From: Nitrospirota bacterium
Lineage (GTDB): Bacteria; Nitrospirota; Thermodesulfovibrionia; Thermodesulfovibrionales; JdFR-88
Reading direction: 5' to 3'
DNA: 24,585 nucleotides
Assembly (NCBI GenBank): GCA_021789735.1
Contig: JAJYJB010000036.1
Coordinates: 1 to 24,585 of the forward strand
In this document: piece after piece, positions 1 to 7,395 of the stretch
Layout: each line of letters begins with the position of its first letter
How positions within the stretch are numbered: position 1 is the stretch's first letter
Notes under the pieces: generated by a model
Databases searched by the model: none
What the model saw: the letters and a program-made list of their open reading frames with translations, nothing else
Told to the model about the DNA's origin: nothing
Program-made: the position numbers and the translations under genes

Positions 1-95
1 CTCACGATGGACACCCTTGCCTTTGGCTAACGGTTGGTGCTATCAACCTCCGTAACGGACTTTCACCGTCAAGCATGCGCCCGTGCCGGGCGCAC
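1..95 (-). mobile_element. Group II intron, 5' end only (runs off the left edge)
   Basis: Read on the minus strand, position 95 begins GTGCG, the consensus 5' end of bacterial group II introns. A hairpin follows (8-bp stem, arms about 87-94 and 76-83). Next come blocks I recognise from domain I of many bacterial group II introns: GGTGAAAGTCCG, AACCGTTAGCC and GCAAGGGTGTCC. The element is in the same orientation as the cold-shock gene and sits 2 nt beyond that gene's terminator T-tract. Domain V, the 3' end and any reverse transcriptase/maturase ORF would lie to the left of the window, so completeness and activity cannot be judged. Insertion behind a terminator is typical of class IIC introns, but the class is not proven by this fragment. 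Confidence 0.85.
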
Positions 96-97
96 CC

Positions 98-132
98 AAA
101 AAAAAAGCCCCCGGCGGAAGGCCGGGGGCTTT
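98..132 (-). terminator. Intrinsic terminator of the cold-shock gene
   Basis: On the minus strand a 9-bp perfect GC stem (GCCCCCGGC with GCCGGGGGC, arms 121-129 and 107-115) encloses a 5-nt loop. Three A-T pairs extend it at the base. It is followed by nine T residues (106-98). It lies 22 nt after the cold-shock stop codon. This is a textbook rho-independent terminator. The group II intron begins two bases after the T-tract. Confidence 0.93.
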
Positions 133-154
133 CGGTAGAGGTTTTTTTCTTTTT

Positions 155-355
155 TCAGACCTTTACGACGTTGACAGCCCTGGGGCCCTTGGGACCCATC
201 TCGATGTCAAAATTTACCTGGTCCCCTTCGCCAAGGGTCTTGAAACCTTCACCGGAGATTGCTGAAAAGTGGACAAATACGTCCTTGCCGTCATCCGTGG
301 TGATAAACCCAAAACCTTTAGCCTCATTGAACCATTTTACTGAACCACTCGACAT
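155..355 (-). CDS. Cold-shock protein, CspA family
   Basis: A 66-residue single cold-shock domain, the usual CspA-family size. It is a nucleic-acid-binding beta-barrel that acts as an RNA chaperone or transcript antiterminator in the cytoplasm. RNP1 (KGFGFI, residues 13-18) and RNP2 (VFVHF, 26-30) are both present, as is the N-terminal VKWFNEAKG block. The ATG start is well supported: AGGAGG lies 9 nt upstream. The gene has its own predicted promoter and terminator, so it is probably monocistronic and separate from the dcw operon. Whether it is cold-induced or constitutive cannot be told from sequence, since many family members are not cold-inducible. I leave the symbol empty because cspA, cspD and other paralogues cannot be separated here. 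Confidence 0.96.
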   Translation of the reverse strand: MSSGSVKWFNEAKGFGFITTDDGKDVFVHFSAISGEGFKTLGEGDQVNFDIEMGPKGPRAVNVVKV

Positions 356-467
356 CTGCTACTTCCTCCTAAGGAAAAATAATATTTCGGATCTGCAAAT
401 AAAACCGGCTGCAAATGATCTCTCATCGAGCCTTGAGCCCTTATTTGTCGAAAGCTCCGATGCAGTA

Positions 468-496
468 AATATGGCATACATCGAATCAAATGTCAA
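468..496 (-). promoter_or_regulatory. Predicted sigma70-type promoter for the cold-shock gene
   Basis: On the minus strand TTGACA (496-491) is followed after 17 nt by CATATT (473-468), a perfect -35 and a 4/6 match to the -10. Transcription would start near position 461, giving an untranslated leader of about 105 nt before the ATG at 355. A leader of this length recalls cold-shock mRNAs with regulatory 5' UTRs, but I see no conserved cold-box that I can name. Confidence 0.65.
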
Positions 497-627
497 ACGG
501 AAACTTTAGTGTTTTACCCGCCCTCTCCGCCCTTAAATTAATGGGGGCAGGCCCTAAAAAAAGCGGGCCTCTTCATTTAAATTTCAAGACGGGTTTTGCT
601 CCGTCATTGGAAAAAGAGTGGGAGGGT

Positions 628-655
628 GGGGCCCCTTTGGGGGAAAAGGGGCCCC
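628..655 (-). terminator. Stable hairpin after ftsZ, possible terminator
   Basis: An 11-bp perfect stem (GGGGCCCCTTT with AAAGGGGCCCC) closes a 6-nt loop, beginning 25 nt after the ftsZ stop. No T-tract follows directly; a run of five T residues comes only about 13 nt later. It could end the dcw transcript, possibly with Rho, or protect the mRNA 3' end. It marks the likely end of the cluster. Confidence 0.55.
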
Positions 656-680
656 GCTACGGTGGGAAAGATCTTTATTT

Positions 681-1862
681 TCACCCGTTAGGGAGCGTAA
701 ATTTCTCTTTCCTCAGGAAGGTGGGGATATCGAACGGGTCCTCGTAGCTCATCTCCACCGCGGGCTTCTCTTCCTCCTGCCCGTTCTGAGGCGCGGCATT
801 GAGTGATTTTGCCAGGATCCTCTGGGAGCCTTTCAGCGAGGCAGGCATCTCCCTGGGCGCGGCAGCGGGGGCGGGCGGGGCCCATTTCTTCACCGGGATC
901 TCCATTTTCTGCTTCTTTGGAGCGAAGCTGGTCGCGATGACCGTGACACGGCATTCCGCTTCTATCTCCTGGTCTATGACCGCGCCAAAAATTATATTTG
1001 CCTCCGGGTGAGCGGAATCGTACACCAGGCTGGCCGCCTCCTCCACGTCCTTAAGAGACAATCCCGGTCCGCCTGTGATATTGACAAGTATCCCCCTTGC
1101 CCCCTCGATGGAGGAGTTTTCCAGCAGGGGATTGGTGATGGCTTTTTTGGTGGCCTCTTTTGCGCTGGAGTCCGACCCCATGCCCATTACCGAATTGCCG
1201 GCGTCCTGCATGATCGTCCGCACATCGGCAAAGTCCAGGTTGATGAGCCCGGGCACCACGATGAGGTCCGATATTCCCTGCACTGCCTGCCTGAGCACGT
1301 CGTTGGCGCGCGCGAAGGACTCCAGAAGGCTAGTCCCCTTGTCCACGACATAGCTTATCCTGTCATTTGGTATCACTATGAGGGTGTCCACGCTTTTTTC
1401 CAGTTCCTTGATCCCGGCCTCCGCGTTGTGCCTTCTTGCCGTTCCCTCATAGAAAAAGGGCTTGGTGACAACGGCAACCGTAAGCGCGCCGGTTTCCTTT
1501 GCGGCCTGGGCGATCACGGGTGAAGCGCCGGTCCCGGTGCCTCCTCCCATGCCCGCCGTTATGAACACCATGTCGGCTCCCTTCAGGGCCTCCATTATCT
1601 CATCCCGGCTTTCAAGGGCCGCCTGCTTGCCGGTGTCCGGTTTCGAACCCGCTCCCAGCCCGCGAGTTACAGCCTCCCCAAGCTGGATCTTTCTCGATGC
1701 CAGCGAGACCCCCAGGGCCTGCGCGTCAGTGTTGGCCGCCACGAACTGCACGTGCTTAAGGTTGGACGAGATCATGTTATTGAGCATATTGCCGCCCGCA
1801 CCGCCCACACCTATTACTTTTATCCTGGCCATCTCGCTTTTCATCTCCTCGAGTTCGAACAT
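681..1862 (-). CDS. ftsZ: Cell division protein FtsZ
   Basis: 393 residues, a normal length. FtsZ is the tubulin-like GTPase that polymerises into the Z-ring at mid-cell and recruits the divisome. The GTP-binding signature GGGTGTG is at residues 106-112, the nucleotide-binding GVGGAGGN at 18-25, and the catalytic T7 loop NLDFADV at 208-214. A variable Ala/Pro-rich linker leads to the conserved C-terminal peptide DIPTFLR (378-384), which binds FtsA and other partners. The ATG start gives the common MFELEE-type N-terminus and is preceded by a purine-rich SD (AAGGAGAAGG, 1880-1871). It is the last dcw gene, 89 nt behind ftsA, and an A-rich leader precedes it. Confidence 0.99.
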   Translation of the reverse strand: MFELEEMKSEMARIKVIGVGGAGGNMLNNMISSNLKHVQFVAANTDAQALGVSLASRKIQLGEAVTRGLGAGSKPDTGKQAALESRDEIMEALKGADMVFITAGMGGGTGTGASPVIAQAAKETGALTVAVVTKPFFYEGTARRHNAEAGIKELEKSVDTLIVIPNDRISYVVDKGTSLLESFARANDVLRQAVQGISDLIVVPGLINLDFADVRTIMQDAGNSVMGMGSDSSAKEATKKAITNPLLENSSIEGARGILVNITGGPGLSLKDVEEAASLVYDSAHPEANIIFGAVIDQEIEAECRVTVIATSFAPKKQKMEIPVKKWAPPAPAAAPREMPASLKGSQRILAKSLNAAPQNGQEEEKPAVEMSYEDPFDIPTFLRKEKFTLPNG

Positions 1863-1951
1863 TGCCTTTTCCTTCTCCTTTCAAAAATTTTTTTATTTTT
1901 AACCTTTTTAAAAATTTATTTAAAATAGAAAATCCTTTAATTCCGATCCGT
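1863..1951 (-). promoter_or_regulatory. A/T-rich leader before ftsZ
   Basis: The ftsA-ftsZ gap is unusually A/T-rich against its GC-rich neighbours, with long runs of A and T (1882-1930). It ends in the ftsZ SD. It could serve as an unstructured translation enhancer, an RNase E-type processing site, or hold a weak promoter. I cannot pick out a convincing -35/-10 pair. Confidence 0.35.
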
Positions 1952-3226
1952 TTAAGCGCCCTCCGCCGGGAAGCGGCGCATCCTGCCAAATAATCTCCTG
2001 GCCAGCGCGCGGCCCTGCTCGGCCATCGTCCTTTTTACCGTCTCCAGCGACTCCGCTAAAGGGCTTTCCCTGATGAGGTCCCCGCCCTCTCTCTCCAGCC
2101 CATAAAGCAGAAGCCCCGCGGCCGCCGCATATTGGGGGTCTCTTACTGTCTCCCTCAAAACGGTGCTGCGCACCCGCTCCGGAAAGCCGGTCCGTACGGG
2201 AATACCCAACCACCCTTCCGCCATGCCCGCGATGTCCCTCATCTGGCTGCCGCCTCCCGTTATAACGGCGCAAAGCGGCTGGTGTTTTATGATCTGGGGC
2301 TCAACATCCGTTTTGAGGAGTTCGAAAAGCTCCTCCATGCGCATCCGTATGATCCTCGCAAGCTCCGGCTGGGATATCTGCTTGGGTTTCCCGCTCATGC
2401 TCCTGGCCTCGATGCTCTCTTCCGTTTCAAAGAGGTTGACCTTCTCCTGCCCCGCGCCGTAGTGCCTCTTCAGTCTTTCAGCCTCTTTCTGCGGGAGTTT
2501 CAGTCCCACAGCGATGTCATTTGTCGTATTGGCGCCCCCAACCGGTATAACGCCCGCCCAGCGGAGCGTGCCCCCTTTGAAAAGGGCCGCATCGGTCGTG
2601 CCGCCTCCCATGTCCACAAGCACGGCCCCCTGCTGAAGCTCGTCCTCTTTCAACACCGCAAGCGCGCTTGCCAGGGGCTGGAAGACCATTTCCGTGGCCT
2701 TGAGGCCGGCGCGATCGAGTGAGCGTTCCAGGTTCTCAAGCACCGCATGGGAGGCGGTCAGTACCTGGACTTTGACCTCCAGCCTTACTCCGGCCATACC
2801 CAAGGGCCTGGCTATGCCGTCCTGCCCGTCTATGATGAACTCGGAGGGAAGCACATGCAGGACTTCCCTGTCCAGGGGCACATATATCGCGCTTGCAGCG
2901 TCTATCACCCGTTCTATGTCCGCCTGCCGGACCTCTTTTTCCCTTATTCCCGTGGCCCCGTAGCTCTCGGCGCTCTTAATATGGCTGCCGGAGATCCCGA
3001 CATATGCGCTCCCGATATCTATGCCGGAGGCGGACCGGGCCTCTCTGAGGGCCATGTTTATTGAGTTGGCGGTCTCATCGATATCAATGACGACCCCTTT
3101 TCTCAACCCCTGCGACGGCACCGTTCCCGCCGCGACTATATCAAGCCCTTCCCGTCCGGCGCGTCCCACCATTACGCATATCTTCGTGGAACCCACGTCT
3201 ATGCCGGCGATGTACCGCCCTTTCAA
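1952..3226 (-). CDS. ftsA: Cell division protein FtsA
   Basis: 424 residues of actin-like ATPase that anchors FtsZ filaments to the inner membrane. Phosphate-1 motif GIDVGSTK lies at residues 8-15, the family-specific 1C region follows near 80-160, phosphate-2 DMGGGTTD is at 205-212, and the adenosine motif ITGGGSQM at 322-329. The C-terminus (about 397-420) is a basic amphipathic helix of the membrane-targeting type. The start codon is TTG at 3226. It is chosen because GGAGGGG sits 7 nt upstream and the protein then begins just before the first ATPase motif, as in the family. It lies 49 nt after ftsQ, with a hairpin in the gap. The weak start codon may help keep FtsA well below FtsZ levels (inference). 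Confidence 0.98.
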   Translation of the reverse strand: MKGRYIAGIDVGSTKICVMVGRAGREGLDIVAAGTVPSQGLRKGVVIDIDETANSINMALREARSASGIDIGSAYVGISGSHIKSAESYGATGIREKEVRQADIERVIDAASAIYVPLDREVLHVLPSEFIIDGQDGIARPLGMAGVRLEVKVQVLTASHAVLENLERSLDRAGLKATEMVFQPLASALAVLKEDELQQGAVLVDMGGGTTDAALFKGGTLRWAGVIPVGGANTTNDIAVGLKLPQKEAERLKRHYGAGQEKVNLFETEESIEARSMSGKPKQISQPELARIIRMRMEELFELLKTDVEPQIIKHQPLCAVITGGGSQMRDIAGMAEGWLGIPVRTGFPERVRSTVLRETVRDPQYAAAAGLLLYGLEREGGDLIRESPLAESLETVKRTMAEQGRALARRLFGRMRRFPAEGA

Positions 3227-3267
3227 AATTTTTCCCCTCCGCCTTTTTTTACCAGACTTTTTTTAAT

Positions 3268-3294
3268 GGGGACCATCACTTTACGATGGTCTCC
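3268..3294 (-). other. Hairpin across the ftsQ stop codon
   Basis: On the minus strand GGAGACCATC (3294-3285) can pair with GATGGTCCCC (3277-3268) with one mismatch around a 7-nt loop. The ftsQ stop codon (3278-3276) lies inside the structure. What follows on the minus strand is A-rich, not T-rich, so it is not an intrinsic terminator. It could be a processing or stability element between ftsQ and ftsA. Confidence 0.45.
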
Positions 3295-4049
3295 GTTACA
3301 GGCGTCACTATTACCCGGTTCGCGAACCTCAAGTCTATCGAGCTGGCACTGATATTCCTTTTTTGTATCTCGCTCTCAAGTTCGGCCAGCTTATCTAGTT
3401 TCTGGTTGTAACCGCCAAAGCCCACGAGCACTTTCACATCCCCGTCCTGCATGGACAGGTCTTCAGGAGCGGCATTGGCAAGTATCGTGACCGGGCGGGA
3501 AAAATATCCGCGGTCTTTAAGCCGTCTGGCCAGAAGAATGCCCTCCCTCAAGGTATCCGGATAGTTCTTCACATCCGCTACAATAACGGGAAGGAAAGGC
3601 ACTGAGCCCGCCTTTACAGGCTCAAGAAGCCTGCCGGACCTGGAGGCCAGCCACATTACCCCATCTCTTTTTATTATCACGAAGGGTTTCCTCTCCTCCA
3701 CGCGCACCACTATCCTGCCGCTTAACGCCTCTTTTCTCACTGCCGCCATCTTTACCCACGGGGAGGCAAGGAGTCTCTCACTGAGCGCCTGTTTGGAAAG
3801 GCCAAACATGTTCTGCCCAACGTGAACTCCCAGCAGGGCGGCAAGGTCCCTGTCCGAAAGATTTTTGTTTCCGGTAAAGGCCACCTGCTTCAACGGGAAC
3901 AGGCCGCTTCCTTTCAAATAACCCAAAACCCCGGCGCAAACGGCAAAAACGAGCGCCACAGGCAGCAGGACCCTGAGAAGCAGGAACTTTCCGGCGGAAA
4001 CAAAGGAAAAACCTTTTTTCTTTTTCTCCTTGCCTCTTTTTCCCCTCAC
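3276..4049 (-). CDS. ftsQ: Cell division protein FtsQ (DivIB family)
   Basis: 257 residues. FtsQ is a bitopic inner-membrane protein that links the cytoplasmic Z-ring to the FtsW/FtsI synthase, forming the FtsQLB complex. A short Lys/Arg-rich cytoplasmic tail (MRGKRGKEKKKKG) is followed by one membrane segment (about 20-45), a POTRA domain (about 53-122, opening LKQVAFTGN) and the FtsQ/DivIB beta domain ending IDLRFANRVIV. The start is GTG, whose GTGA overlaps the ddl stop. GGAGG lies about 10 nt upstream. Overlap with ddl points to translational coupling. Confidence 0.94.
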   Translation of the reverse strand: MRGKRGKEKKKKGFSFVSAGKFLLLRVLLPVALVFAVCAGVLGYLKGSGLFPLKQVAFTGNKNLSDRDLAALLGVHVGQNMFGLSKQALSERLLASPWVKMAAVRKEALSGRIVVRVEERKPFVIIKRDGVMWLASRSGRLLEPVKAGSVPFLPVIVADVKNYPDTLREGILLARRLKDRGYFSRPVTILANAAPEDLSMQDGDVKVLVGFGGYNQKLDKLAELESEIQKRNISASSIDLRFANRVIVTPVTETIVK

Positions 4050-4981
4050 CCTTCTATTGCCTCCTTGAGGATTTCCTCCACCAGGGCCGGAAAATCAAGC
4101 CCGCCCAACTTTGCGATCTTGGGCAGAAGGCTCGTCTCCGTCATGCCCGGTATGGTATTGACCTCCAGCACCCACGGCTTTAACTCCTGATCCAGGATCA
4201 GATCCACTCTCGTGGCCCCCCTGCAGCCAAGCGCCTTGTGGGCGGCAAGCCCCACCCTGTGCGCTTCCTCCAGATTTTTGGCATCCACCTCCGGGGGCAG
4301 GATATACCGGGTTTTTCCCCCGGTGTACTTGGCCTCATAGCTGTAGAAATCCAGGGAGGGCCTTATTTCGACCGACCCCAGCACACGTCCGCCAAGTATG
4401 CCCACCTGCACCTCTTTTCCCATTATCCTGCGCTCCACTATCACGCGGCCGCTCAATGAAAAAGCCTTCTCAAGAGCGGGCGCCAGCTCTTCCCTGCTGC
4501 CTACCATGCTCACCCCTATGCTGGACCCCTCGGTGGCCGGTTTCACCACCCATGGCAGGGGTGAAAAATCCAGCTCCAAACTCAAGGCCCCGGTCTTTGA
4601 GGAAAAAATATCTTTTTTGTCCAGGGTGGCCCCTTCGGGCACGGGAAGGCCCTGCGCCCTGAACATCCTCTTTGAAAACTCCTTGTCCATGGCAAGGGCC
4701 GAAGCCAGGACACCGGAGCCGGTATATGGAATACCTGCCACCTCCAGAAACCCCTGTATGGACCCGTCCTCTCCATAGCCTCCGTGAAGCGCAATGAAGG
4801 CGGCCTCCACATTTTCCCTTTTGAGGGCTTGGGCCAGGTCTCTGCCTGCGTCTATGAGGCAGACGTTGTAGCCCAGCGTTTGAAGAGCGTTGTAGATGGC
4901 GCCTCCCGTTTTTAAAGAGACTTCCCGTTCGGCCGAAAGGCCTCCGGCAAGGACCCCGATCCGTTTATCAGTTACCGGCAT
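4046..4981 (-). CDS. ddl: D-alanine--D-alanine ligase
   Basis: 311 residues, as in DdlB. It joins two D-alanines with ATP to make the dipeptide that MurF adds to the peptidoglycan precursor. The ATP-grasp features are clear: HGGYGEDG at 66-73, VKPATEGSSIGVS at 146-158 and EVNTIPGMT at 273-281. The N-terminal GGLSAEREVSL loop carries the substrate-binding Glu. The omega-loop has SYEAKY, and a Tyr here is typical of D-Ala rather than D-lactate ligases, so ordinary D-Ala-D-Ala ends are expected. The ATG start overlaps the murB 3' end by 14 nt and ddl overlaps ftsQ by 4 nt. Confidence 0.98.
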   Translation of the reverse strand: MPVTDKRIGVLAGGLSAEREVSLKTGGAIYNALQTLGYNVCLIDAGRDLAQALKRENVEAAFIALHGGYGEDGSIQGFLEVAGIPYTGSGVLASALAMDKEFSKRMFRAQGLPVPEGATLDKKDIFSSKTGALSLELDFSPLPWVVKPATEGSSIGVSMVGSREELAPALEKAFSLSGRVIVERRIMGKEVQVGILGGRVLGSVEIRPSLDFYSYEAKYTGGKTRYILPPEVDAKNLEEAHRVGLAAHKALGCRGATRVDLILDQELKPWVLEVNTIPGMTETSLLPKIAKLGGLDFPALVEEILKEAIEG

Positions 4982-5891
4982 TTTTATCCCCCAAATACAT
5001 TCTTATCTCGGGCTCCAGGGATACACCCGAGCGCTTAAACACCCCATCGCGAACCTTGCCCATGAGCCCGGTAAAATCCGCCGCGGTCCCCTTGCCCTTG
5101 TTAATGAAAAAATTCGCATGCATCCTGCTTACCTCTATGTCTCCCACACGCGCGCCTTTAAACCCGGCTGCATCAATGAGCCTGCCCGCCGAAAATCCTT
5201 CCGGGTTTTTAAAGACACAGCCAGCCGAGCGGGCGGCAAGCGGCTGGGTCTTTTTCTTCAGCTCGAAATTTCTGACCATCAGCTTCTTTATTTCCTGAGG
5301 TTCTCCCTTTTTAAGGGCGATCTCCACATTTGTGATCAGCCCCCGGGCGGAAGACCCCCTGTATCTGAACCCCAGATCTTCGTTTGACACCTTTTTTACA
5401 GTTGCGCTTGCCGAAAGGTCCACAACGAGCGCGCTTCGTACGAGCGCCCCTATCTGAAGCCCGTGCGCGCCGGCGTTCCCTGCCACAGCGCCCCCGATGC
5501 TTCCGGGTATGCCCGCAAGGGGTTCCAGGCCCGAAAGGCCGTTTTGCAAACAGAAGGCCAGGACCTTTTTCAGGGGTTCGCCCGCCGCAACCGAGATGAT
5601 CGCGCCGCCATCCTCCCGGCCCCCGCATATCTCTATACCCCTCATGTCACCGGTCGATATCACAAGCGCCTTTATATCACCGTCCGCCACAAGCAGGTTG
5701 GTGCCGCCTCCCATTAAAATTACAGGCAAGCCGGCGGCGCACCCCAAAAGCCGCGAAAGGGATTCGGCGTCCACAGGCCTGGCGAATATCTCCGCCCGCC
5801 CGCCTATGTTAAGCGAGGTGTGGCCAGCCAGGGGCTCGCCGAACATGACTTCCGCCCCTTTTATCTCTTTATAAAGCCGTCCTGCCTTCAT
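4968..5891 (-). CDS. murB: UDP-N-acetylenolpyruvoylglucosamine reductase MurB
   Basis: 307 residues, the short type II size. It reduces the enolpyruvyl group to make UDP-MurNAc, using FAD and NADPH, in the cytoplasm. The FAD-binding domain shows HTSLNIGG (24-31), GGGTNLL (61-67) and IPGSIGGAVAGNAGA (128-142). The catalytic region has RYRGS (176-180), SAGCVFKNP (222-230) and a C-terminal EPE (293-295). At the position where E. coli MurB uses Ser229 this protein has Cys225. The ATG start lacks a perfectly spaced SD: GGAGG is 16 nt away within a small CGGAG/CTCCG hairpin, with GGAA closer. A 12-codon ORF ends in an ATGA overlap with this start, so coupling is possible. A start at Met16 is a weaker alternative. 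Confidence 0.96.
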   Translation of the reverse strand: MKAGRLYKEIKGAEVMFGEPLAGHTSLNIGGRAEIFARPVDAESLSRLLGCAAGLPVILMGGGTNLLVADGDIKALVISTGDMRGIEICGGREDGGAIISVAAGEPLKKVLAFCLQNGLSGLEPLAGIPGSIGGAVAGNAGAHGLQIGALVRSALVVDLSASATVKKVSNEDLGFRYRGSSARGLITNVEIALKKGEPQEIKKLMVRNFELKKKTQPLAARSAGCVFKNPEGFSAGRLIDAAGFKGARVGDIEVSRMHANFFINKGKGTAADFTGLMGKVRDGVFKRSGVSLEPEIRMYLGDKNAGN

Positions 5892-5950
5892 ACTTCCGCC
5901 CGGAGATCCTCCGCATGAAAATTCATTTTTTGTTTTCTACCCAGCCTGCT

Positions 5951-5984
5951 CATATCAATCAGCCCGCTTTCGCATATCAATTAG
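5951..5984 (-). repeat. Short direct repeat at the murC 3' end
   Basis: CATATCAATTAG (5973-5984) and CATATCAATCAG (5951-5962) are 11/12 identical with a 22-nt period on the plus strand. The first holds the murC stop codon. It looks like a small tandem duplication of the gene end. Confidence 0.6.
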
Positions 5985-7362
5985 AAAGCCTTTGCACAAG
6001 GGCCTCAGAGACCTTCCATACATCTCCCGCTCCCAGGGAAAGGACAACGTCCCCTGGGGCAACGTTTTTGAGCAGGTGCTCGACAGCCTTGCCGGCCTGC
6101 CCGGCATATTCAACAAAGGGCCTGCCCTTTTCCCCTGTTTCCCGCTTTATAAGCCCAAAAAGCGCCTCTGATGTTATCCCCTCAAGGGGCCGCTCGCCGG
6201 CCGCGTAGATATCCAGCAAAAGAAGATGGTCCACGCAGCCGAATGAGACCGCGAACTCCTGCATCAGGTCCCTGGTGCGCGTAAACCTGTGAGGCTGGAA
6301 GACCACGAAAAGTCTTGATTCCCCGGTCCCCTCTCTCAGCGACTTCAGCGTGGCGCGCACCTCGGTCGGGTGGTGGCCGTAATCGTCATAAACGCTCACA
6401 CCGGAGGGGCGCCCCTTGAGCTCAAGCCTCCTGCCTATTCCCTGGAAGGCCTGAAGTCCGTCCCTTATGGCATCGGGGGTAACGTCCAGCTCCAGGGCCA
6501 CGCCTATGGCGGCAAGACTGTTAAGGACGTTATGGTCCCCCGGAATGGGAAGCTTGGCCCTGAAGAGTTTTTTATCCTTCAGCAAAACGTCATACTCTAT
6601 GCTCATCGCGCCCTTTGCGACATTGGCCGCCCTCAGGTCTGCATCCCCGGAAAAGCCGTAGGTGAGAGTGCGCCGCTTGATGTCGGGCACAAGCTCTTTC
6701 AGGCGGGCATCCTCGATGCAGACCACGCAAAGCCCGTAGAACGGGACCTTGTTCAGGAATTCAAGAAAAGCGCCGCGCAGTGCGTGCATGGATTTAAAAA
6801 ACTCCATATGCTCGCGGTCTATGTTGGTGGCGACGGCTATGGTGGGTGAGAGCTTCAGGAAAGACCCATCGGACTCGTCCGCCTCCGCCACGAGGAATTC
6901 CCCCTGTCCAAGGCGCGCATTGCTGCCCAGGGCATTCAGCCTGCCCCCTATGACCACGGTGGGGTCAAGGCCGGCCTTCGCAACAACAGTGGCAATAAGG
7001 GACGTGGTGGTAGTTTTTCCATGGCTTCCGGCCACAAGCACGCCGTATTTGAGCCTGCCCAGCTCCGCGAGCATTTCGGCCCTGGGGATCACCGGCACAC
7101 CCTGCCTTAATGCCTCCATTGCCTCGGGATTTTCACTCCCGATGGCGGAAGAGATGACGACCACCTGCGCGTCCTTTATGTTTTCAGGGCTATGCCCTAT
7201 GGTGATGCCTATGCCCATTGAGGCCAGTCTCTCCGTTGTCTCTGAGGCCCTCATGTCCGAGCCTGTCACACGGTAGCCCAGGGTCTGAAGCACTTGTGCT
7301 ATGCCGCTCATGCCGATGCCGCCTATACCTATAAAATGAATGGACTTATACCGCTTGTACAT
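5977..7362 (-). CDS. murC: UDP-N-acetylmuramate--L-alanine ligase MurC
   Basis: 461 residues, normal length. MurC adds L-Ala to UDP-MurNAc with ATP, the first step of stem-peptide synthesis. The Rossmann-like GIGGIGMSG is at 12-20, and the ATP-binding P-loop GSHGKTTTTS at 112-121. The middle domain contains the EADESDGSF and NIDREHME segments of Mur ligases, and the C-terminal part has YDDYGHHPTEV and FQPHRFTRT, which are MurC-specific. The ATG start is backed by AAGGAAGG about 7 nt upstream. It follows murG after 33 nt, and murB comes 85 nt later. Confidence 0.99.
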   Translation of the reverse strand: MYKRYKSIHFIGIGGIGMSGIAQVLQTLGYRVTGSDMRASETTERLASMGIGITIGHSPENIKDAQVVVISSAIGSENPEAMEALRQGVPVIPRAEMLAELGRLKYGVLVAGSHGKTTTTSLIATVVAKAGLDPTVVIGGRLNALGSNARLGQGEFLVAEADESDGSFLKLSPTIAVATNIDREHMEFFKSMHALRGAFLEFLNKVPFYGLCVVCIEDARLKELVPDIKRRTLTYGFSGDADLRAANVAKGAMSIEYDVLLKDKKLFRAKLPIPGDHNVLNSLAAIGVALELDVTPDAIRDGLQAFQGIGRRLELKGRPSGVSVYDDYGHHPTEVRATLKSLREGTGESRLFVVFQPHRFTRTRDLMQEFAVSFGCVDHLLLLDIYAAGERPLEGITSEALFGLIKRETGEKGRPFVEYAGQAGKAVEHLLKNVAPGDVVLSLGAGDVWKVSEALVQRLSN

Positions 7363-7395
7363 CTGTTACCTTCCTTTTCAAAATAAGAAAAACCC

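Larger units (their letters stand above)
356..680. other. Intergenic region between ftsZ and the cold-shock gene
   Basis: This 325-nt stretch has no convincing gene. It holds a very stable hairpin close to the ftsZ stop, a weaker 6-bp hairpin (AGGCCC/GGGCCT, 549-570) with an A-rich loop on the plus strand, the cold-shock promoter, its leader, and the SD sequence at 370-365. Short ORFs crossing it show no codon pattern or start signal that I would trust. Confidence 0.7.

Noticed and set aside
76..94. A second terminator just left of the cold-shock terminator
   Set aside because: The 8-bp GC hairpin has no T-tract and matches the start of intron domain I.
1008..1523. Plus-strand open frames over the dcw genes
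   Set aside because: These, and many like them, are antisense shadows of strongly conserved minus-strand genes and lack family features or start signals.
5892..5930. A 12-codon ORF ending in ATGA at the murB start
   Set aside because: It has no clear SD and no recognisable product. It may be a coupling leader but is not listed as a gene.
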